Under the pieces are notes generated by a model, which worked only from the letters and a program-made list of their open reading frames with translations, had not been told where the DNA came from and made no database searches. A stretch of DNA of 64,000 nt from JANWYQ01 sp034432445. Lineage in GTDB: Bacteria; Chloroflexota; Anaerolineae; JAAEKA01. Below, piece after piece: positions 36,114 to 44,123 of the stretch. The DNA lies in assembly GCA_034432445.1 (NCBI GenBank), contig DAOUBX010000025.1, positions 6,955 to 70,954 of the forward strand, written 5' to 3'. The position numbers were made by a program, and so were the translations under genes. The stretch's first letter is position 1. Each line of letters starts with the position of its first letter.

Positions 36114-37190
36114 ATGGCAACGCTCTACGTTCTCTCCACCGAAACCTATTCCGGCAAGACCGCAGTGTGCATTGGCTTGGGCCTGCGCATGCGCGCCGAC
36201 TGCTGCAGCGTAGGTTACATGAAGCCGGTGAACACCAGCGCCGTGCTGCATGCTGGTCAACCTTATGACGCCGACGTGGTCTTCATCAAGGAGCTGTTCG
36301 ACCTACCCGAGCCCCTGGATACGTTGGCCCCCGTGCAGTTAACGCCGCAGCGCATCGAGGCGCTGATGACGGGCGGCGCACCGGAGGAGTTTCGCCAGCG
36401 CCTGGTGGAGGCCTATCGCACGGTGCGCGCCAACCACGACGTCGTGATCCTGGAAGGCGCCAGCAACCTGCGCGAGGGCTACGTGGTCAAGCTGGCGCCG
36501 CCGGAGCTGGCTCAGATGAGTGAAGACCTGGATGCCAAGGCGTTGGCCGTGGTACGCTACGAGGATGCACGTTCGGTCGATCACTTCCTGGCGGCCCACC
36601 ACCGGCTGGGCGATCGGTTGCTGGGCGTAGTGGCGAACGCCGTGCCGGCCATACATCTCGAGTTCGTCGAGACCCATCTGCGCGACTATCTGGAGGCGCA
36701 AGGCATACCGCTCTTTGCCGTGCTGCCGCGGCAGCGCATCCTACAAGCAACCACCATTGGCGAGCTGGCCGACGGTCTGAACGCCGAGATTCTGGTGCGC
36801 GCTGACCTGCGCGAGGAGTTGGTGGAGACGTTGATGGTCGGTGCTATGGGCGTGGATCAGGCGCTGCACTACTTCCGCCGCCGCGCCAACAAGGCGGTCA
36901 TCACCGGCGGCGACCGCTCTGACATCCAGTCGGCTGCGCTGGAGACGTCCACTAAGTGCCTGATCCTGACCGGCAACCTGCATCCCAGCGCGGCCATTCT
37001 GGCCCGCGCCGAGGAAGCCGGCGTGGCGGTTATGCTGGCGCCGCAGGACACGCTGACGGCCATCGAGATTGCTGACAGCTACTTTGGCCGCAGCCGTTTC
37101 CTGCAACGCGCCAAGATCGAGACTTTTAGTAAGCTGCTAGACGAGCGCTTCGACTTTGCGCGGCTGTATCAAGCGCTCGGCATGAAGTAA
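36114..37190 (+). CDS. DRTGG-domain, BioD/Pta-N-like protein
   Basis: A 358-residue protein with an N-terminal P-loop NTPase of the dethiobiotin-synthetase type (LYVLSTETYSGKTAVCIGLG) and a C-terminal DRTGG domain (VGAMGVDQALHYFRRRANKA, then ITGGDRSDIQ). The same two domains form the N-terminal half of long phosphotransacetylases, but the Pta catalytic domain is missing here. GAGGAG lies 7 nt upstream of the start. It directly follows the ADP-forming acyl-CoA synthetase, so it may sense or regulate acetyl-CoA or acetyl-phosphate flux; that is inference. Confidence 0.82.
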   Translation: MATLYVLSTETYSGKTAVCIGLGLRMRADCCSVGYMKPVNTSAVLHAGQPYDADVVFIKELFDLPEPLDTLAPVQLTPQRIEALMTGGAPEEFRQRLVEAYRTVRANHDVVILEGASNLREGYVVKLAPPELAQMSEDLDAKALAVVRYEDARSVDHFLAAHHRLGDRLLGVVANAVPAIHLEFVETHLRDYLEAQGIPLFAVLPRQRILQATTIGELADGLNAEILVRADLREELVETLMVGAMGVDQALHYFRRRANKAVITGGDRSDIQSAALETSTKCLILTGNLHPSAAILARAEEAGVAVMLAPQDTLTAIEIADSYFGRSRFLQRAKIETFSKLLDERFDFARLYQALGMK

Positions 37191-37281
37191 GCCAAGAAAC
37201 CCCGTTGCAAAGCCGCTGGTCGTCCAACTACGACATCGAGCTTTGCCATGTAAACTGCCCAAGGAGGCTCAGTTACCCACT

Positions 37282-38571
37282 ATGACCATTATCGAAAACA
37301 TCGTTGGACGCGAGGTATTGGACTCGCGCGGCAACCCCACCGTTGAGGTGGAAGTCGAACTGATGGACGGCGTCGTCGGCCGGGCTATCGTGCCGTCGGG
37401 TGCGTCGACCGGTGTCCACGAGGCGCTGGAGCTGCGCGACGGTGACAAGAAGCGCTACGGCGGCAAGGGCGTGCTCAAGGCTGTCGAGAACGTCAACGAC
37501 ATCCTGGCCGAGGAGTTGATCGGCTGGGATGCGCTGGACCAGGTCGGCATCGACGAGTTTATGATCGGACTAGATGGCACCCCCACCAAGAGCAAGCTAG
37601 GGGCCAATGCCATCCTGGGCGTCTCGCTGGCCGTGGCCAAGGCGGCCGCGGCAGCGATCGGCTTGCCGCTGTACCGCTACCTGGGCGGCGTGTCGGCTCG
37701 CACTCTGCCGGTACCCATGATGAACATCCTGAACGGCGGCAAGCACGCTGTCGGCAGCACAGACTTCCAGGAGTTCATGATCATGCCGGTGGGCGCCCCC
37801 AGCTTCAAAGAGGGCCTGCGCTGGGGATCGGAGGTCTATCAAAGCCTGAAGAAGGTGTTGCACGACGCCGGCTACAGCACCAACGTCGGCGACGAGGGTG
37901 GTTTTGCACCGAGCCTGGGCGGCAATGTCAAAGCTATCGAAGTAATCCTGCAAGCCATCGAGAAGGCCGGCTATCGGCCCGGCGAGGACATCTGGATCGC
38001 GCTCGACCCGGCCGTCAGCGAGCTTTATGACGCCGAAACCGGTCGCTACAACCTGAAGATCGAAGGGCGCGAGCTCACCAGCGCGGAGCTGGCCGATCTG
38101 TGGGTGGACTGGACCAGCCGCTTTCCCATCATCAGCCTGGAGGACGGCATGGCGGAAGACGATTGGGAAGGCTGGAAGCTGCTCTACAAGAAACTCGGCT
38201 CCAAGTTGCAGCTGGTGGGCGACGATCTGTTGGTCACCAACGTGCAGCGCATCGAGCGCGCCATCACCGAGCAGGCTTGCAGCGCCCTGCTGATGAAGGT
38301 CAACCAGATCGGTACGCTGACGGAGTCCATTGCCGCCATCGACATGGCGCACCGCGCCGGCTGGTCCGTGGTCACCTCGCACCGCTCCGGCGAGAGCGAG
38401 GACTCAACCATCGCCGATATCGTCGTGGCCTTCAACTGCGGCCAGATCAAGACTGGCGCGCCGGCGCGCTCCGACCGCGTGGCCAAGTACAACCAGCTGC
38501 TACGCATCGAGGAGGAGCTCGGCGACAGCGCTGTGTACCCCGGCATCAAGGCGTTCCGCGTGCGTCCCTAG
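37282..38571 (+). CDS. eno: Enolase
   Basis: A 429-residue glycolytic enzyme that converts 2-phosphoglycerate to phosphoenolpyruvate. It shows VLDSRGNPTVEVEV, PSGASTGVHEALELRDGD, the loop MNILNGGKHA, the catalytic Glu in DEGGFAPSLG, and metal ligands in ALDPAVSE, ISLEDGMAEDDW and VGDDLLVTN. The Lys of LMKVNQIGT and the signature SHRSGESEDSTIAD follow. The start is ATG at 37282; AAGGAGG lies rather far upstream (14 nt). It is downstream of the acyl-CoA synthetase pair on the same strand. Confidence 0.98.
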   Translation: MTIIENIVGREVLDSRGNPTVEVEVELMDGVVGRAIVPSGASTGVHEALELRDGDKKRYGGKGVLKAVENVNDILAEELIGWDALDQVGIDEFMIGLDGTPTKSKLGANAILGVSLAVAKAAAAAIGLPLYRYLGGVSARTLPVPMMNILNGGKHAVGSTDFQEFMIMPVGAPSFKEGLRWGSEVYQSLKKVLHDAGYSTNVGDEGGFAPSLGGNVKAIEVILQAIEKAGYRPGEDIWIALDPAVSELYDAETGRYNLKIEGRELTSAELADLWVDWTSRFPIISLEDGMAEDDWEGWKLLYKKLGSKLQLVGDDLLVTNVQRIERAITEQACSALLMKVNQIGTLTESIAAIDMAHRAGWSVVTSHRSGESEDSTIADIVVAFNCGQIKTGAPARSDRVAKYNQLLRIEEELGDSAVYPGIKAFRVRP

Positions 38572-38626
38572 TCAGCGCTGAGCGCAGCGTGCAGGCAGGG
38601 GGAGGAGCGACAAGGAAAAACGTGCC

Positions 38627-38737
38627 GCAACTATTCAGCCCTAGGTGCCGGGCACTTAAGGCTGCGCTGGCTAGGGCGTCTGCAGAGCCGGCTCAAGCTG
38701 TAAACCGGTCGCAAGTGCCCGGCACCTGAATAGTTAC
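38627..38737 (+). mobile_element. 111-bp MITE-like element, copy 3, with 8-bp target duplication
   Basis: The ends are GCAACTATTCAG and CTGAATAGTTAC, length exactly 111 bp. Perfect 8-bp direct repeats aacgtgcc flank it at 38619-38626 and 38738-38745. The two GTGCCGGGCAC/GTGCCCGGCAC cores pair within the palindrome. It lies 56 nt after the enolase stop and could act as a transcript end or stabiliser. Confidence 0.94.
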
Positions 38738-38744
38738 AACGTGC

Positions 38745-38798
38745 CAAGTAATGCGTGACCCGCAGAGGCTGTGACCCCGGCGGGTTACGCATTACTTG
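38745..38798 (+). terminator. 19-bp-stem hairpin followed by TTTT downstream of eno
   Basis: CAAGTAATGCGTGACCCGC (38745-38763) pairs with GCGGGTTACGCATTACTTG (38780-38798) with one mismatch, around a 16-nt loop. TTTT follows at 38799. The first base is also the last base of the copy 3 target duplication. It could be the original enolase terminator pushed downstream by the insertion, or a separate palindromic repeat. Confidence 0.5.
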
Positions 38799-38824
38799 TT
38801 TTCTGGGACGCCGCCAAAGGAGCT

Positions 38825-38869
38825 TTTGGTCAGGTGCGCCGCGCAATCCGCCTGGATTGCGCGACCAAA
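38825..38869. repeat. Hairpin adjoining the end of gmhB
   Basis: A perfect 9-bp stem GCGCAATCC/GGATTGCGC (38841-38849 and 38854-38862) is nested inside TTTGGTC/GACCAAA outer arms. It touches the gmhB stop codon (38870) and may mark the end of the minus-strand polysaccharide locus. Confidence 0.45.
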
Positions 38870-39430
38870 TCACGCGCGCACCAGGATCCAGGCCACCGCT
38901 TCGGCCAAGTCGGCCACCACCGGGACGTCGTAACCGCTAGCGCGCAGGCTGGGCAATTGCGCCTGGCCGCGGCCGGTGCGCACGAACAGCGGCTGGCAGT
39001 CGACCGCCAAGGCCGCCTCGACGTCGCTGACCGCGTCGCCGACAAAGTACGAGGCCGACAAGTCTAGCCCCAGGTCGCGAGCCGCTTGCAACAACATCCC
39101 CGGTTGCGGTTTGCGACAGCTGCACCCTTCGTCTGGCCGATGGGGACAGGCGTAAATGCGATCCAGGCGACCACCTTGGGCAGCCACCTCAGCGGCGATA
39201 CCCCGGTTGATGGCCCACATCTGGTCCAGCGACATCAGGCCCCGCCCCACCGCAGACTGATTGGTGACGACCACGACGGCAAAAGAAGTGGCGGCCAACC
39301 GCCGCAAAGCCGCAAAGACACCCGGCAAGAACCGGACATCGCCCCAGGACAACACATACGAGGGGGGATTTTGATTGATCACGCCGTCGCGGTCGAGGAA
39401 GACCGCGCGCCGGAGGCCGTTGTCAGGCAT
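38870..39430 (-). CDS. gmhB: D-glycero-D-manno-heptose 1,7-bisphosphate 7-phosphatase
   Basis: A 186-residue HAD-superfamily phosphatase. The nucleophile motif is VFLDRDGVINQN near residue 10. The GmhB zinc-binding loop is visible as ACPHRPDEGCSCRKP, and FVGDAVSDVEAA supplies the acidic motif. It removes the 7-phosphate from heptose bisphosphate. The start is ATG at 39430 and overlaps the end of gmhA by 8 nt, so the two are translationally coupled. Confidence 0.93.
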   Translation of the reverse strand: MPDNGLRRAVFLDRDGVINQNPPSYVLSWGDVRFLPGVFAALRRLAATSFAVVVVTNQSAVGRGLMSLDQMWAINRGIAAEVAAQGGRLDRIYACPHRPDEGCSCRKPQPGMLLQAARDLGLDLSASYFVGDAVSDVEAALAVDCQPLFVRTGRGQAQLPSLRASGYDVPVVADLAEAVAWILVRA

Positions 39431-40076
39431 GGTCAAGCTCACCCGGGTAGGCGTCGACGCGGCTGGCCAACAAGGGGTTGTCGCTCGGCGGCTCGCGGCG
39501 AATGCGCCGGCGCAAGGTGTAGAGCAGGACATGACAGATGACCATGAAAGCGTCCTCGACCTGCTCCATGCTAGACGAGGGGACGTGGACTGTGGCCTGG
39601 CAGATCTGGCGCAGCCGACCGCCGTCGAAGCCGCAGAAGCCCAGGGTGGCGGCGCCGGCAGCGTTGGCGAGCTCGATGGCCGCCAGCACGTTGGCAGAGT
39701 TGCCGCTGCCGCTGATGCCGATCACCAGGTCGCCCGGCTCGACGAAGTTGCGCAGCGGCTCGACCATGCCTACCTGGTAGCCTTCGTCGTTGCTCCAGGC
39801 CATGAGCGCCGGCACGTTGTCCACCAGGGCTATGGCGCGAAAGCGGTGCCGGCCGGCCACGTTGGCGCCCTTGTTCAAGTCGCCGGCGAAGTGAGAGGCA
39901 ATGGCGGCGCTACCCCCGTTCCCGCAGACGTAGACCCGCGCGCGACGGCGCCATGCCTCAAGCAACAAGTTCACCGCAGCCGTGATCTGGTTGGCCGGCA
40001 GCGCAGCAATGACGTTGGCCGCCCCCTCAAGATAGACGGTGACCGCCGGATCGACGTGTGAGTTGCTGACATCCAT
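39423..40076 (-). CDS. gmhA: Sedoheptulose 7-phosphate isomerase (GmhA-like SIS protein)
   Basis: A 217-residue SIS-domain protein. The sugar-phosphate loop reads VYVCGNGGSAAIASHFAGDL, followed by ISGSGNSANVLAAIELA, both typical of GmhA. It converts sedoheptulose-7-P to heptose-7-P. The start is ATG at 40076 with AGGAAAGG upstream; an ATG at 40100 would add 8 residues. It lies in one operon with gmhB. Confidence 0.88.
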   Translation of the reverse strand: MDVSNSHVDPAVTVYLEGAANVIAALPANQITAAVNLLLEAWRRRARVYVCGNGGSAAIASHFAGDLNKGANVAGRHRFRAIALVDNVPALMAWSNDEGYQVGMVEPLRNFVEPGDLVIGISGSGNSANVLAAIELANAAGAATLGFCGFDGGRLRQICQATVHVPSSSMEQVEDAFMVICHVLLYTLRRRIRREPPSDNPLLASRVDAYPGELDHA

Positions 40077-40101
40077 GCCTCGAACCTTTCCTGTTTGCAT
40101 C

Positions 40102-40212
40102 TTTGCTACTCAGACGCCCGCCACTTATAGCCGATTGCAGACGCCGATTCAAATGCCCGGCAACTAGCGCTCCGGTAGCTGTGCTTTGGCGCGCTCCAAC
40201 CGCAGCACCCGT
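40102..40212 (-). repeat. Decayed copy of the 111-bp element overlapping a gene end
   Basis: The left arm TTTGCTACTCAG (40102-40113), a CCACTTATAG segment and an inner CAAATGCCCGGCAACTAG align with copies 1 and 4, although the ends have diverged. Assuming the normal length, the right arm extends into the last codons of the phosphoglycosyl transferase gene (stop at 40164-40166). No flanking duplication is visible. Confidence 0.4.
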
Positions 40213-41657
40213 CGCGCCGTCTGCAAGAGGATCTGCACGTCGAGCCAGATCGTCCAGTTGCGGATGTAGTACATGGTCAAGCGCATTTCCTCATCGAGGG
40301 TGCGCTTTTCGCCCACTGCCCACGGCCCGGTGAGGCCCGGCTTGACGGTGAGCAGGTTGGGCAGCCAAGGAGAGTGGACCTCGATCTGACCCAAGGAGAC
40401 CGTGCGCGGGCCTACCCAGCTCATCTCCCCGCGCAAGACATTCAGCACCTGTGGCAATTTGTCTAGTCCGGTGTCGTAGAGAAAACGCTGCAAGCCGGTC
40501 ACGCGCGGGGCCGCCAGGGCCGCCGCTGACGCGCCGTTGCTGGCTACGGCCAAGCTGTCGAGCATGTCGCTCAGCGGATGGGCAAACAAGGGCCGCGGCG
40601 TGTGGCCCAGGCCGGTGTGAAACTTCCACGTTGTGAAGGAGCCGCCGCCGCCGGCTAGCACAGCATGGCGTTCGATTACCGGCCCGGTCGTGGACAGGCG
40701 CAGCGCCAAAGCAATCAGCCCCATCAGCGGCAAGCCGATGATCAAGGCAAACAGCGACAGGGTGTAGTCCAACAGCCCTTTGAGCAAGGCGTCCAGACCG
40801 GTGATGCGCTGGCGGTTGACGAGCAGCAGGGGCACGAACGCATCCTGGGTCACACGCACGCCCGTTGTCAGGATCTCGTAGAAGCCCGGCGAGAGCTTGA
40901 TCTCGATCGGCAGCTCATCGCCGTTCACTGTGGCGCGCGCAGCGTGGATGATCTCTTGAAAGGTCTCCCAGGCGATGGCGTTGGTGACAACCACGACCTC
41001 CGACACGCCGTAGTGGCGCACGACATCGGACAAACGATCAGGGCCGCCGAGCACGCGCAGGTCGGCGCCGTCTCCTGCCGCATCCCCCACGGCCACCCGA
41101 GCGCCGATGGGCAGAAAGTCATCGATGAAGCCAATCACTTCGACGCCGGCGCGGCGCGCAGTTCGGAACTGCCGAGCGATGGCCCGGCCCTGTTCGTTGG
41201 CGCCTACGATCAAGGCGCGCGCACGCAGATGGCCGCGGCGGCGCAGGCTGTAGATCACGCGACGGAACAAAAAGCGTCCCCCGCCGACGAAGAAGACGCC
41301 AAAGAGCCACGCCAACACCAGCCAGCCGCGGCTCAACGTGGCCACGCGCACCCAGTAACTGAGCATGATGACCGCCACTACGCCATACACGCACGACTTG
41401 GCGATCTGCACATACATGTCCAGCCCGCCCAACGCATAGCGCACATCGTACAAACGATTGGCGGCGAAAATCAGCAGCCAGATGGGGATGATCAGCAGGC
41501 TGACCCGCAGATAGACCGGAAACTCCTCGAAGGCGCGCTCGGGCAGCAGGTTGCTGGCGATGCGCAGCCAGTAGGCCGCGCCGAATGCCAAAGCCACCCC
41601 CACGGCGTCCAGCGCTACCAGCGCAGCTACCAGCCCGCGCCGCGTCGTCTGGCTCAT
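40164..41657 (-). CDS. Polyprenyl glycosylphosphotransferase with altered catalytic motifs
   Basis: A 497-residue protein of the large WbaP/WcaJ type that transfers a sugar-phosphate to undecaprenyl phosphate and starts polysaccharide synthesis. Four N-terminal membrane helices, a CoA-binding-like Rossmann domain (ALIVGANEQGRAIARQF), a fifth membrane region (LLDYTLSLFALIIGLPLMGL) and a C-terminal catalytic domain are visible. The catalytic motifs deviate: the usual KFRTM reads KFHTG, and the usual SLDELPQ reads GLDKLPQ, so the Glu of the Asp-Glu dyad is Lys. The later LNVLRGEMSWVGPR is normal. It may be inactive or specialised. It overlaps the upstream GHMP kinase gene by 4 nt. Confidence 0.85.
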   Translation of the reverse strand: MSQTTRRGLVAALVALDAVGVALAFGAAYWLRIASNLLPERAFEEFPVYLRVSLLIIPIWLLIFAANRLYDVRYALGGLDMYVQIAKSCVYGVVAVIMLSYWVRVATLSRGWLVLAWLFGVFFVGGGRFLFRRVIYSLRRRGHLRARALIVGANEQGRAIARQFRTARRAGVEVIGFIDDFLPIGARVAVGDAAGDGADLRVLGGPDRLSDVVRHYGVSEVVVVTNAIAWETFQEIIHAARATVNGDELPIEIKLSPGFYEILTTGVRVTQDAFVPLLLVNRQRITGLDALLKGLLDYTLSLFALIIGLPLMGLIALALRLSTTGPVIERHAVLAGGGGSFTTWKFHTGLGHTPRPLFAHPLSDMLDSLAVASNGASAAALAAPRVTGLQRFLYDTGLDKLPQVLNVLRGEMSWVGPRTVSLGQIEVHSPWLPNLLTVKPGLTGPWAVGEKRTLDEEMRLTMYYIRNWTIWLDVQILLQTARRVLRLERAKAQLPER

Positions 41658-42766
41658 GGCGCTCTCCTTGTGGGCTGGCCGGTGGATGCTTGCAACAGCG
41701 CGGTCGGGCGTGCGCCGGCAAAGGGGTAGCGTCGACCGACGGGCGAGATCATCAGACCGGCGTTCATCAACACGCGCGCACCTGTGTTGTCGAAGCGAAA
41801 ATCCATCCGCCGCAGGCCGCGCGCCTCCAGGGCCTCGGTCACGGCCGGCTGGTACGCCTCCTCGCAGTAAAGCATCAGGAAGCCGCCGCCGCCGGCGCCG
41901 GTAATCTTGCCGCCCACCGCGCCCAAGGCGCGCGCAGTCGCATAGCTCTCGTCGATTAGGTCGTTGCTGACCCCGGCGGCAAAACGCTTCTTCTGCATCC
42001 AGTTCTCGTGTAAGAGCTCACCGAACGCGTGCAGGTCGCCGCTTGTGAAGGCGCGCTTGACGTCCTCGACCATGGCCTTGACCCGGTGCAACGCTTCCAC
42101 GGTCGGGGAGCTCGACTGGCGGCTGGCTTGGGTCTGCTGCTTCAAGATGTCGGCGGAGTTGCGCGAGTGGCCGGTGAAGAAGAGCATGAGGTTGGCTTGC
42201 AGGCGTTGGTGCGTCTCCCAGGGGAGGTCCAACGGCGTCACCTGCGTGCCTTGGGCGGTGAAAACGATCTCGTTGAGCCCGCCAAAAGCGGCTGCATACT
42301 GATCCTGCTTGCCGATGGGCATACCCATCTCCTCGATCTCCATGCGACAGGCCAGTTCAGCCAGCTCTGCCTTGCTAAGCTGCTCGCCGCAGGCCGTGCT
42401 CAGGGCCTTGATGATGGCCACGGTGACGGTGCTGGAGGAGCCCAGGCCGGTGCCCGGAGGAATTTCCGAGGCTAGGAACATCGACAAACCGCGGTGGATG
42501 CCAAAAGCATGCAAGATGGTGCGCGGCAGCCCCAGAATGCCATCGACCGGCAGCGAGCTTTCTCCCTCCGGGTCCTGTCGATAAAAGGTGCTGTAGTCAG
42601 AGGAGGCGATTTGCAAGGTGTCGCCGTCGTAGACCCGCAGGATGACGTAGAAATACTTGTCGATGGTGGTGTTGATCACCACGCCGCCGTATTGGTTGAA
42701 ATAGGCGGGCAGGTCGGTGCCGCCGCCGGCGAGGCTGATGCGAACTGGAGCGCGAGCAATGAGCAT
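41654..42766 (-). CDS. hddA: GHMP kinase, D-glycero-alpha-D-manno-heptose 7-phosphate kinase-like
   Basis: A 370-residue sugar kinase. The N-terminus APVRISLAGGGTDLP, the ATP loop PPGTGLGSSSTVTVAIIKAL and the C-terminal KITGAGGGGFLMLYC fit the HddA/fucokinase branch of the GHMP family. HddA phosphorylates heptose-7-P at C1 in the alpha configuration for GDP-heptose synthesis. Neighbouring gmhA and gmhB support a heptose substrate, but an HddC guanylyltransferase was not found in the window. Related sugar-1-kinase functions remain possible. Confidence 0.8.
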   Translation of the reverse strand: MLIARAPVRISLAGGGTDLPAYFNQYGGVVINTTIDKYFYVILRVYDGDTLQIASSDYSTFYRQDPEGESSLPVDGILGLPRTILHAFGIHRGLSMFLASEIPPGTGLGSSSTVTVAIIKALSTACGEQLSKAELAELACRMEIEEMGMPIGKQDQYAAAFGGLNEIVFTAQGTQVTPLDLPWETHQRLQANLMLFFTGHSRNSADILKQQTQASRQSSSPTVEALHRVKAMVEDVKRAFTSGDLHAFGELLHENWMQKKRFAAGVSNDLIDESYATARALGAVGGKITGAGGGGFLMLYCEEAYQPAVTEALEARGLRRMDFRFDNTGARVLMNAGLMISPVGRRYPFAGARPTALLQASTGQPTRRAP

Positions 42767-42800
42767 GGGACGGTGGATGGTTGACGGTTGATTGGTGCTA

Positions 42801-42839
42801 GGTGATCGGTGATCAGTAGTCGGTAAGCGGTGAGCGGTG
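42801..42839 (+). repeat. Degenerate short tandem repeat (GGTGATC/GGTGAGC type)
   Basis: Several 7-9-bp units of the form GGTGATC, GGTAAGC, GGTGAGC follow each other in the 127-nt gap between two minus-strand genes. A similar array occurs at 61150-61182. Confidence 0.55.
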
Positions 42840-42893
42840 CAGCGCTTGAGAAGCGGCGGTTCTCACTGCGCCCGGCTTGGGACGCCAGGGCTT

Positions 42894-44114
42894 TCAGCGG
42901 CGCAGCAACTTGGTGCCGCGGTCTGCCAGGCGCTGCACGTTGAAGGTAAGCCGTTGGCGAGCGCTCATGGCCGCCGCCGCTTCTCCTGCCGGGCCGGCCG
43001 CCGGCGGCAGCAGGCGATAACGCAGCTCGCGTACCATGGCTGCAGGGCGGTCCAGCAGCCACACCTCCAGCGGCGCACGCTGCGTCCAGCCGATCTCGTC
43101 CTTCTCCACGGGGCTGACAAGCACCTCCAGGCTGAGCGCAGAGGCTACTAGCCTACGGCGCAGGGCCGAGGGCTTGAGTGCGCGCAGCACCTCGTCCGCC
43201 ACGGGCGCCGCCAAAAGCTGCCCGGCCAGGCTCAAGCTGACGTACAACAGGACGGCCATGCCCGCAAGCCGGGCGCTGGCTACGACATAGTCCCACTGCA
43301 AGGGCCGACCGGCTGGCGCTGAGGCTGCAGGGCCAAACCGACGGACAAGCTCGGCGATGTCGCACAGCCAGCGCAGGCCCACGTAGCGATGCTTGCGCAT
43401 GTGCAGCGCCAGATGCAGCAGCGTATCTTCGGGTGAGAGGCGCCGGTAGGCCTCGCCCTCCACCACGCAGGGCTGCGCGCGTCGACGCCACATGTCCAGA
43501 TCGACGGTGATCAGGCCGCGCGGCGCAACATCCCAGTGCAGCTCGACCAACCCCGGCTTGCCCGCCAGCGGCGGCAAGACGACACCTAAGTCGTAGCTGT
43601 TAGCCAGTTGAAAATCGACCTGGCTTTTGCTCGGCAGACGCGCGCCCAAAGCCTCCAGAGCGGCGCAGGCCGCTGTGACTTCGCTGTCGCGCACGAGCAA
43701 GTCCAGATCGGTGGATGGGCGCAGCAGGGGATCGCCATACACAAGGTCGGCTAAGACGGGGCCCTTGAGCACAATCGGCTCGATGCCTGCGCTGCGCAAC
43801 GCCTGCACCACTTGTCCAAGCCGGTGTAGTTGCAGCATGCCGTCGAAGGCGATCTGCGCAGCTGCCCGCTGCATGGTCTGACAGGCTTGCTGCCAACCGT
43901 CGTCGGCCGGCGCCACCTTGGCCCGGATGTCGAGCGCCGCTAGGTTGCGCCAGACCAAACCGACCACGCCGTGGAGCTGAGCCAGGTCGGCCAGGCGCTG
44001 CCAGTCCACGCCCGCGCTCGACAGGGCGCGCACACGCTCAGCATCGGCGTCGTCCAGCGTCGCCCGGCACAAGGCCAGCAGCAGCGCAGCCGTCCGGTCC
44101 TGATCGGTCGTCAT
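42894..44114 (-). CDS. Nucleotidyltransferase-family protein (NTP_transf_5-like)
   Basis: A 406-residue protein. The nucleotidyltransferase core is recognisable near residues 110-150 as IEPIVLKGPVLADLVYGDP, followed by RPSTDLDLLVRDSEV, where the DLDLLV aspartates would bind metal. A helical C-terminal half contains HLALHMRKHRYVGLRWLCDI. The family is common in polysaccharide loci, and a role in nucleotidylation or sugar activation is presumed but unproven. It lies 9 nt after the epimerase gene in the locus operon. Confidence 0.75.
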   Translation of the reverse strand: MTTDQDRTAALLLALCRATLDDADAERVRALSSAGVDWQRLADLAQLHGVVGLVWRNLAALDIRAKVAPADDGWQQACQTMQRAAAQIAFDGMLQLHRLGQVVQALRSAGIEPIVLKGPVLADLVYGDPLLRPSTDLDLLVRDSEVTAACAALEALGARLPSKSQVDFQLANSYDLGVVLPPLAGKPGLVELHWDVAPRGLITVDLDMWRRRAQPCVVEGEAYRRLSPEDTLLHLALHMRKHRYVGLRWLCDIAELVRRFGPAASAPAGRPLQWDYVVASARLAGMAVLLYVSLSLAGQLLAAPVADEVLRALKPSALRRRLVASALSLEVLVSPVEKDEIGWTQRAPLEVWLLDRPAAMVRELRYRLLPPAAGPAGEAAAAMSARQRLTFNVQRLADRGTKLLRR

Positions 44115-44123
44115 AGGCAGATC

